The translations under genes were made by a program, and so were the position numbers. Below, piece after piece: positions 7,030-12,954 of a stretch of 12,954 bases of DNA. How positions within the stretch are numbered: position 1 is the stretch's first letter; every line of letters starts with the position of its first letter. The notes below the pieces were generated by a model, which saw only the letters and a list, made by a program, of their open reading frames with translations, made no database searches and was not told where the DNA came from. This DNA is from Bacillota bacterium (GTDB taxonomy: Bacteria > Bacillota_E > Sulfobacillia > Sulfobacillales > Sulfobacillaceae). The stretch spans positions 1-12,954 of the forward strand of contig JAKAAL010000040.1 of the NCBI GenBank assembly GCA_021802375.1, given 5' to 3'.

Positions 7030-10000
7030 CTATGGGCCCTGGACCGTCCCAAACACTTCTGGATAACGGGTCAACTGGTCGGCCCAGGGGCGATCATAGT
7101 GGAGAACAATGACCCGGTAGCCGTAATCCGCCAAAAGACTCCGCGACGCCTCGTCCTGTCCTTGTCGCGTAGATTCCCTATGTTGTGGTCCGTCCAAAAA
7201 GACACAGACACCGGGTCGTCCTGGCCGTTCATAATAAAAATCAGCTTCGGCATAAATGTCGGATTCCGGCCGATACTGGACGCGATCCGGAAGTTTATGT
7301 CCCGCGGTAAATACCGCGGCCAGGAATTCTCCCTCGCCACTAGATTGATCGACATGCTGTCGTAACCATGCATAGTGCTCCTCATAAGACCGGGCCGCCG
7401 TCAGGCGCCGTTGGGCTCCTTGCCGCATTTGCAACAGAAAATCCCGAATGACGTGGCGATCCAGAATCCGATGAACCGACTGATTCCCAAAACTTAGCAG
7501 ACAGTGGTAGCAGGCTCGCATACACCGGTCCGGGCCGTCCGCCTGATCGACACCGGTTGGGGGATCAAAGTGACACAGTTCTAGGGCCGTCTCGGCAATA
7601 GCGGCCCAGGCGTCGCCGGACTCAAACAGTTGCGGCCACGTCCCCGTGCCGCCTTCAACATTTTCCCAAAACAACAACCGCGTTTGCTCCCCCTCCCCAA
7701 TCACTTCCACGGCCAGTTCCTGATCCTCAATGTGAAACGTGAGCTGCAAGGCGCGGTTCAGGGCATAGGCCAAACTCATCAGAAAATCCTCTTGGGCATG
7801 TCGCTCCTCTCCCGTCGCGACCCGCAGCAGCAAGACATTGCGGACATCGCGCACATAAGGTCTGACGCCAGTTAGTACCGGGTCCGACGAAGGGGATAGA
7901 GCCGCATTGGCTGGTTTTTTGGCCCATTGGCCAGTATTGACGTCTAGGGTAAATCCCTGCCGCGGAAACTGGGCCCGCCGCCACCCATTGTTGATCCGCC
8001 ACACCTGGGCATGGGGGGCGTGAATGAGGTCCAACAAGGTGACGTCGTTCGCCACTACTTGAGCGTGTTCCTGGGGTATGTCATCGGCAAAGCGGAAGAA
8101 CGTCTCAATGTCATACCCCTCCCGGAGTCGCTCTTCCTCATCGGAGGTAATGCGCTCCACCTCCCGGCCCATGACGGGTAACATGGCCAACAAGGTATCG
8201 ATGATTTCGCTATGCGCCCCATCTAGGACGGTTCCACAATACTCACAGCAATCCAACGCCGTGGTCGCAGGGTGCCAATAGCCACAATGACGGCACACCG
8301 TGGCCCGTTCCAGGCGGTTTTCCAGGCCATCGGCCGGGACCACCACGCGATCAATTTGATATTTGCGTCCTTCATGATACAACGTGTTGCGGGGACCAAA
8401 CTCCACCAGTCCCAAAAATCGTGGACGCTGGATACTGTGTGTGTCCTCCCGGACGCGGACCAGGGCCTGCAGAGGGAGTCGGGGAAAATTGTATCCCGGC
8501 AAGAACCCTTGACTGGCCAGATACCGATAGGGATAGAAATCCGATTCTGCCTGCTCGCGTTCATTCTCTAAGAGATCCAGTTCATTCTCCGCCATCTTAC
8601 GCAGTCGTCGGGCTTTCTCCTTGTCTTCTCGGCTGGCTCCGGGCCGGGTTGATTCCCGATCAGCCGTATCACGCTGCAGCATAGCCGCCTGATATAATTC
8701 GCGCCACGCATTGAACGCCTGATCAAAAACCTGGGGACATTCCCTCAACACCTGACGAATCTGCTCGCGCTCCCAAGGCGGTGGATGGCTCACCGTAGCC
8801 ATAATACGTGCAGCTGATTCTTGCAGTTCGGCGAACGCCGGCTCAGACACATGCAGACGGCCGGCAATATCCGGCTGCAGGGGGTAACCCGATTGCCCCA
8901 GATCCAGAACCTGGGTAATACTATGTCCGAGGTTTATGCCGGTTTGAGCCAACCACACGGCCTGGAGGTGGGCTAAGAGGAGTTCGGGATTCGACAAATC
9001 CAGTCGGGCGGGAGCCACCGCGCCCGACACCATGGCTTGAGGTCGATCGAAAAAGTATTGGTCATGTGCACTGGATTCACTGGCAAAGGTCACCACTAAG
9101 GCGGATTGGCCACCCCGCCCCGCTCGGCCACTGCGCTGCGCATAATTGGCCGGCGTGGGCGGCACGTTGCGCAAATGGACGGCACTGAGATCACGGATAT
9201 CGATCCCTAATTCCATTGTGGGTGAACAAAACAATGCGGACAGATTTCCCGTCCGAAACGCTTGTTCTCGGTCTTCCCGTAAGAGACCGGGAACCTGGCC
9301 CGTATGTTCACGCCCTTCCAACTGTCCTAACTGCTGAGCCACGTCCTGATAGAGGCGTTGAAAATAGCGGTTGGGCTGACGCTCCCGTTCTTCAAAACGA
9401 CTCTCGGTCATCCATTTCATGCGAATGGGATCGGGGGGGACCGGAGTGCCGTTTCCCACCTGCCAGAACAAACACCCGGCCAGCAATTGATAACCGGGTT
9501 GCGGCAAGGGGCCGGTGACCCTCGTCAAATACTGGCCGACGAGGATATTTAGAAGGGTGTCCAACAGCGTATGGTAGTCACTTACCCCCAGAGAATGCCT
9601 CTCCCCCCAGGTGTGTCCCCGGCGTAAAAACCGTCCGAGCGCACTGAGAGGACCCAAACTGCGTGCGTGCATATCCGGACTGTTTCCCACAGGACCTGGG
9701 GTAAAGTACCGGGCTTGCTGCGTGCCCACTCGGTCTCCCAGACGCCAAGGACTACGCAAATTCTGTTCCACGTCGTGTTGAATTTGATCCTGTTGGGAAG
9801 GGGTCAAAACCGGGGTCTCAATGGCTAACTCCCGCCGGAAGTGATCTAAGATCGCCTTCACCACCTCATAGCGCCTGGGTGGAGTGCTGCGGGCCAACAG
9901 CGGATGCCCCTGCCACACTGTCTCGTCGCGGACAAACATTTCTAATGCGTCAAAGTCGATCCGTAACAACCCACATTGTTCCAGATTCGGTTGGGCCACG

Positions 10001-12096
10001 CGCCAACCCCGGCGGAGATCTTCATAAACCCGGTATTCTAACAGGCGCAAGAGGGCTCGGTCAGCTCGGGCCCGACCCGGTCCCGCACTCACCCCCTCTT
10101 TGGTATAGGCCCGGGGATCCAGGGCGTAGGCCTTCAAGACCTGTTGAGCGATGGCATCCGCCCGAATCGGCTCGGTCTGTGATGCCACAGCTCGGTAGAG
10201 GGCCGCCCGGAATTGTGCCGTTTGCACAAAGTCGTTGAAGTGACCGGCTTGCAAAGACGCGTCTTGACGGTTATCGGTAAAACTCAGCAATTTCGCGGAT
10301 TCGGCTCCGACGTCCTGATCCCGTAATCCGGTCACCGTGGCAATGGTCGTTAACGTCGTGGCGGTGCTGCGCCCGGTTTGACTAATGCGGGTCAACTTGC
10401 GAAAATCGCTGCTGCGCCGATCATAGGCCACCCCACAGCGCAGGCAGACTAAAAACGGTGCACCCAAAAACCACGTCACCACCCCATCCGGGGTTTCGTG
10501 TCCCAACGGATCCAGCAGGAGTCGCCGGGGCACCTCGGTCTGGTAGTCCCGTTTCACTCGACGCCCCGTGGGTGTCTCCTCAAACCAGTGGTCGGGTAAC
10601 TCCTCTAGGCGGTTGTCATCCCACAAATTGGCCGAGTCTACCGCCACATATCCGCGGCGCCAACCTGATTCCGGTTCCGCATTCGTACGCGGCTCCACAA
10701 GATGTTGTGAAGGATCATAGTCGACCGCATAGTATTCTTGACCGCATTCCCGACAGAAGAGTAAATCGAACAACACGCGAGAGTGGTGATCAGTGTCCGG
10801 GGCATACCGCTGGGGTTTCAGCGTCAAATGCCGGTGATCGGCCTCCTCCAATGTGGCGTATACGGTCCCCCCGCCTGCCAAAAACTGGTGCAAGCGAAAA
10901 GCGAAGAGCGGGGCCTCATCTTCGCCGGACAATCGATTGCCCTGATCCAGCCACGCCCGCAAGTGCCGTTCCGCTTCCTCCGAAGACAGGTCAGCCGCCT
11001 TGGCCACTTTCTGGACTGCATCAGCAACCCGCAAGGGATCGCGCCGGGTCAGGTGGGGGGGATTCACTTCCAGCCCCAAATGCAGTTCGATCCAGGCGGC
11101 CGCCGGATGCTGCAAAAAGGTTTCCACTGTGTCTGGCACCGCCTCACGCAAGGCAGCCCGTAAGGCCTCGGAAGTGGCCGGAGGCTGGCCTTGTGTGCGC
11201 CGGCGGAGGGTTTCATCGACCACGTCCGTGGCGCGGATGTCTTCGCCGAACATGGTGGAGGCCACCTGAGCCGCCACGGCCTGCCGATCCACCCCGGGGC
11301 CCGGAGACACCATGGTGGCACTGGTCCCAATGCATTGAAGACGGGGATTGCCACTGCGCTCTTTGAGTCGCCGTATCAGCAAAGCCACATCGGCCCCTTG
11401 TCGTCCCCGGTAGGTATGCAATTCATCAAAAACCAAAAATTGCAAATGGCGAGTGGCTTGCGAAATGAAATGCCGTTCGCTGGGCCGGGTCAGCAGCAAT
11501 TCCAACATCACATAGTTGGTTAATAAAATGTCGGGTTGTTGATCAAGAATCTGCTGCCGGGTCTCTCCCCGCACATCCCCCGTATAGCGATTCATGGTCA
11601 CCGGAGCCGGCTGGCGATCGGTCCAGGCTTTCAGCGTCTCATATTGGCTGTTGATGAGGGCATTCATGGGGTAGACAATCAAGGCACGAATCCCCTGGCC
11701 ATACTCGCCCGATCGGACCACCCAGTCGTAGATGGGCAAGAGGTAAGTCAAACTTTTTCCGGAACCGGTCCCCGTCGTCACCAGATAAGATCGGCCTTGT
11801 TGCGCATGCTGTAAGGCCTCCCATTGATGCTGATACAAGCATAAAGCGGCCCCCTCGGGTCCACGAAAGAAGCGGGCCGTCTCCGGACGAAGATCCCCCC
11901 GGCTGACCAGATCATCCAAAGAGGGTCCGGCGGCAAACGCCGGATTGAGTTGGAGCAAGGCTTCGGGCCAGAGCACGCCCGAGTCCAGTTGCTCCCCCAC
12001 AAACCTCGCAATCCGGTCGTCATACACCCGGACAAAGCTTTTCACATAGTCGGCATATTCGTCCACCACCTGATGCCGTAACCGAAACACATCCAT
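7030..12096 (-). CDS. Fused DEAD/DEAH helicase, DUF1998 and Vsr-like nuclease
   Basis: Large (1688 aa) predicted anti-phage effector. Domain order from the ATG: Q-motif-like YQHQWEAL (about 88-95); Walker A TTGTGSGKS (107-115); YPMNALINSQ (motif Ia); DELH motif II (224-227); SAT motif III (259-261); a zinc ribbon from two distant CxxC pairs (C448/C451 and C551/C554) inserted before the second RecA lobe; SFTDNRQDA (about 605-613); SPTMELGIDI (958-967); QRSGRAGRG motif VI (987-995). A charged, probably coiled-coil stretch follows (about 1150-1190). Next come CRHCG and CCEYCG (1268-1288), ENVEGGTG (from about 1478) and CMRACYHCLLSFGNQ (C1525, C1529, C1532), the DUF1998 signature seen in MrfA and DISARM DrmB. 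The end (about 1590-1688) has an ADF strand, FLDGPQH, then D, R and GYRVI, the layout of Vsr/DUF559 PD-(D/E)XK-like nucleases. SF2 helicase plus DUF1998 in one large chain recalls Druantia DruE and a DrmA-DrmB fusion. Cotranscribed with a DNA methyltransferase 32 bases upstream. Confidence 0.9.
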   Translation of the reverse strand: MDVFRLRHQVVDEYADYVKSFVRVYDDRIARFVGEQLDSGVLWPEALLQLNPAFAAGPSLDDLVSRGDLRPETARFFRGPEGAALCLYQHQWEALQHAQQGRSYLVTTGTGSGKSLTYLLPIYDWVVRSGEYGQGIRALIVYPMNALINSQYETLKAWTDRQPAPVTMNRYTGDVRGETRQQILDQQPDILLTNYVMLELLLTRPSERHFISQATRHLQFLVFDELHTYRGRQGADVALLIRRLKERSGNPRLQCIGTSATMVSPGPGVDRQAVAAQVASTMFGEDIRATDVVDETLRRRTQGQPPATSEALRAALREAVPDTVETFLQHPAAAWIELHLGLEVNPPHLTRRDPLRVADAVQKVAKAADLSSEEAERHLRAWLDQGNRLSGEDEAPLFAFRLHQFLAGGGTVYATLEEADHRHLTLKPQRYAPDTDHHSRVLFDLLFCRECGQEYYAVDYDPSQHLVEPRTNAEPESGWRRGYVAVDSANLWDDNRLEELPDHWFEETPTGRRVKRDYQTEVPRRLLLDPLGHETPDGVVTWFLGAPFLVCLRCGVAYDRRSSDFRKLTRISQTGRSTATTLTTIATVTGLRDQDVGAESAKLLSFTDNRQDASLQAGHFNDFVQTAQFRAALYRAVASQTEPIRADAIAQQVLKAYALDPRAYTKEGVSAGPGRARADRALLRLLEYRVYEDLRRGWRVAQPNLEQCGLLRIDFDALEMFVRDETVWQGHPLLARSTPPRRYEVVKAILDHFRRELAIETPVLTPSQQDQIQHDVEQNLRSPWRLGDRVGTQQARYFTPGPVGNSPDMHARSLGPLSALGRFLRRGHTWGERHSLGVSDYHTLLDTLLNILVGQYLTRVTGPLPQPGYQLLAGCLFWQVGNGTPVPPDPIRMKWMTESRFEERERQPNRYFQRLYQDVAQQLGQLEGREHTGQVPGLLREDREQAFRTGNLSALFCSPTMELGIDIRDLSAVHLRNVPPTPANYAQRSGRAGRGGQSALVVTFASESSAHDQYFFDRPQAMVSGAVAPARLDLSNPELLLAHLQAVWLAQTGINLGHSITQVLDLGQSGYPLQPDIAGRLHVSEPAFAELQESAARIMATVSHPPPWEREQIRQVLRECPQVFDQAFNAWRELYQAAMLQRDTADRESTRPGASREDKEKARRLRKMAENELDLLENEREQAESDFYPYRYLASQGFLPGYNFPRLPLQALVRVREDTHSIQRPRFLGLVEFGPRNTLYHEGRKYQIDRVVVPADGLENRLERATVCRHCGYWHPATTALDCCEYCGTVLDGAHSEIIDTLLAMLPVMGREVERITSDEEERLREGYDIETFFRFADDIPQEHAQVVANDVTLLDLIHAPHAQVWRINNGWRRAQFPRQGFTLDVNTGQWAKKPANAALSPSSDPVLTGVRPYVRDVRNVLLLRVATGEERHAQEDFLMSLAYALNRALQLTFHIEDQELAVEVIGEGEQTRLLFWENVEGGTGTWPQLFESGDAWAAIAETALELCHFDPPTGVDQADGPDRCMRACYHCLLSFGNQSVHRILDRHVIRDFLLQMRQGAQRRLTAARSYEEHYAWLRQHVDQSSGEGEFLAAVFTAGHKLPDRVQYRPESDIYAEADFYYERPGRPGVCVFLDGPQHRESTRQGQDEASRSLLADYGYRVIVLHYDRPWADQLTRYPEVFGTVQGP

Positions 12097-12102
12097 CTTC
12101 AA

Positions 12103-12109
12103 CCCTCCC
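12103..12109 (-). promoter_or_regulatory. Ribosome binding site fixing the helicase start
   Basis: On the - strand GGGAGGG precedes ATG (12094-12096) by six bases, good spacing. An in-frame TTG at 12100-12102 would add two residues but abuts the Shine-Dalgarno sequence, so it cannot be used efficiently. The ATG is therefore the preferred start. Confidence 0.75.
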
Positions 12110-12128
12110 TGGGATCTTGGCTCCCTCG

Positions 12129-12954
12129 TTAACCCGTCGTGCGAGATTGATCGGCTTGATGGGGAGCCACCTGATCGTAGGCGGTCAACACTAGACGCCG
12201 GGTGCGAAACTCCCCGTACTCCTGCATCTCGTTCTTTTTCAGCACCCGAAAGGTCTCCCCGGGAAAGGTGGGCCCCATCACGTCCTGGGGATCCAAAATA
12301 TACCGCAGCTCATCACGCGTCAGCCCATAGAGGTGGGCATAGTAGGCGTCAAGTTCGGCGCGCACCTGGGCCCGGCGCTCGGGATTCCAGGGAAACGGGG
12401 GACCCTCATAGCCCATATCCCGGGCAAACGGTGCCAAATCGTCAGCCGTATAGGTCAGCTCTAATACCCGAGGCGTGATAAAGGTCAGATCCTCGGAGGT
12501 ATACCACGCAGGGGGCAGCACAGGGAATTGCTTAAGAAGAAAAAACGTAAGATCGGTTCCTCCGACTTTCTGGCGTGCGACAAAATCTAAACAAAGACTA
12601 TTTAAGTTGCCTAACACGCAAAGCACTTTATCACTCGTCGGCACTAAAATAATTGGTGCCTTGTGCCCAACGCCCGCATACGGCAGGACACTGGCAATCG
12701 TCGTCCGTTCATTAGTGGCATTAGTAATATCTCGAAAACCAACAAACCACCGATAGGGCCAATCGGCCGGAACCCGCGCCGCGACTTCGGCTTCTTCCAC
12801 CCAGTAGCGCGGCGTAATGCGAAAGGCGGGGTCGTTTTTTTCCGTAATGGTCACGTCCCGGCTGGCGGATCCGTCATAGGTCGCCCAGCGGTGGTCAAAT
12901 TGGTGAAGCAGTTTGGCTTCATACAGCGGCACCCGGTGAGGACCCGGTTCGGAC
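12129..12954 (-). CDS. Eco57I/PglX-type adenine DNA methyltransferase, C-terminal part
   Basis: The frame is open to the right edge without a stop, so only the C-terminal 275 or so residues are present; the AdoMet-binding and NPPY catalytic motifs lie outside the window. A GTG near 12930 is internal, because PLYEAKLLHQFDHRWATY at this point is a core element of Eco57I-class enzymes, not an N-terminus. Next come VGFRDITNATNERT and then LNSLCLDFVARQKVGGTDL with LLKQFPVLPP, the conserved target-recognition core of Type IIG, PglX and DISARM DrmMI methyltransferases. The end (GEFRTRRLVLTAYDQ) is also typical. Such enzymes methylate adenine N6 to mark self DNA, and in BREX and DISARM they pair with helicases. 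The gene ends 32 bases before the helicase start on the same strand, so the two are almost certainly one operon. The segment at about 12541-12660 is much AT-richer than its flanks. Confidence 0.88.
   Translation of the reverse strand, partial: SEPGPHRVPLYEAKLLHQFDHRWATYDGSASRDVTITEKNDPAFRITPRYWVEEAEVAARVPADWPYRWFVGFRDITNATNERTTIASVLPYAGVGHKAPIILVPTSDKVLCVLGNLNSLCLDFVARQKVGGTDLTFFLLKQFPVLPPAWYTSEDLTFITPRVLELTYTADDLAPFARDMGYEGPPFPWNPERRAQVRAELDAYYAHLYGLTRDELRYILDPQDVMGPTFPGETFRVLKKNEMQEYGEFRTRRLVLTAYDQVAPHQADQSRTTG

Noticed and set aside
7302..7319. CCGCGGT-aaat-ACCGCGG hairpin
   Set aside because: It lies inside the helicase coding sequence, near the C-terminal nuclease domain, and has no T-tract; likely a codon-level coincidence.
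6919..7365. A 148-codon + strand frame across the helicase 3' end
   Set aside because: Most of it is antisense to the conserved nuclease domain; no ribosome binding site and no recognisable family.
10458..11366. A 302-codon + strand frame opposite the helicase
   Set aside because: It is antisense to a well-supported gene, is Pro/Arg-rich as expected from the opposite strand of GC-rich coding sequence, and shows no domain.
1..12954. CRISPR array, tRNA, rRNA or insertion-sequence ends
   Set aside because: No regularly spaced repeats, cloverleaf-like sequence with CCA end, or paired terminal inverted repeats with a transposase were seen by reading; not a computed exclusion.

Overview
The window looks like a chromosomal accessory region of a bacterium, most likely a Gram-positive (Firmicutes-type) organism. 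Shine-Dalgarno sequences are strong and purine-rich (GGAGG, AGGAGGG), and the gene mix (nucleoside hydrolase, NCS1 permease, hydantoinase-B family, class II HMG-CoA reductase) fits. A Sulfobacillus-like acidophile is my guess from the families present, but nothing in the sequence proves the taxon. There are two compositional halves. Sampled rows are near 42% GC in the left half (3121-3180) and near 63% in the right half (10081-10140).

Left half (1 to about 6.5 kb, + strand): a decaying catabolic region. A gene-free stretch (1-445) holds nested inverted repeats. It is followed by the out-of-frame tail of a PfkB-family sugar/nucleoside kinase, an intact nucleoside hydrolase (730-1686), two tandem broken NCS1 (cytosine/purine-type) permeases (1838-2515 and 2586-3649), and a broken hydantoinase-B protein with a fused acetone-carboxylase-gamma-like zinc domain (3669-5013). 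The only other intact gene here is a class II, degradative-type HMG-CoA reductase (5186-6478). Together the first genes look like a former nucleoside/nucleobase salvage or ring-catabolism cluster that has lost its kinase, transporter and ring-opening functions. The damage is of several kinds: amber codons, internal deletions, two one-base changes in G-runs, and one deletion junction marked by a perfect 18-bp inverted repeat (3650-3712).

Middle (6479-7029): about 550 bases with no convincing gene. It holds a strong GC hairpin (6626-6649) and two very short ORFs, and separates the decaying region from the right half.

Right half (7.0 kb to the end, - strand): a two-gene operon that continues off the right edge. 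The upstream gene is the C-terminal part of an Eco57I/PglX/DrmMI-type N6-adenine DNA methyltransferase (12129-12954, 5' end outside the window). After 32 bases comes a single large protein (7030-12096, 1688 aa). It joins a DEAD/DEAH superfamily 2 helicase, an inserted zinc ribbon, a DUF1998 (MrfA-type zinc-binding) region and a C-terminal Vsr/DUF559-like nuclease domain. I read this as an anti-phage module related to class 1 DISARM and to Druantia (DruE), with the roles of separate DISARM proteins (DrmA helicase, DrmB DUF1998) and a nuclease carried in one chain. It is the best candidate in the window for an undescribed or variant system.
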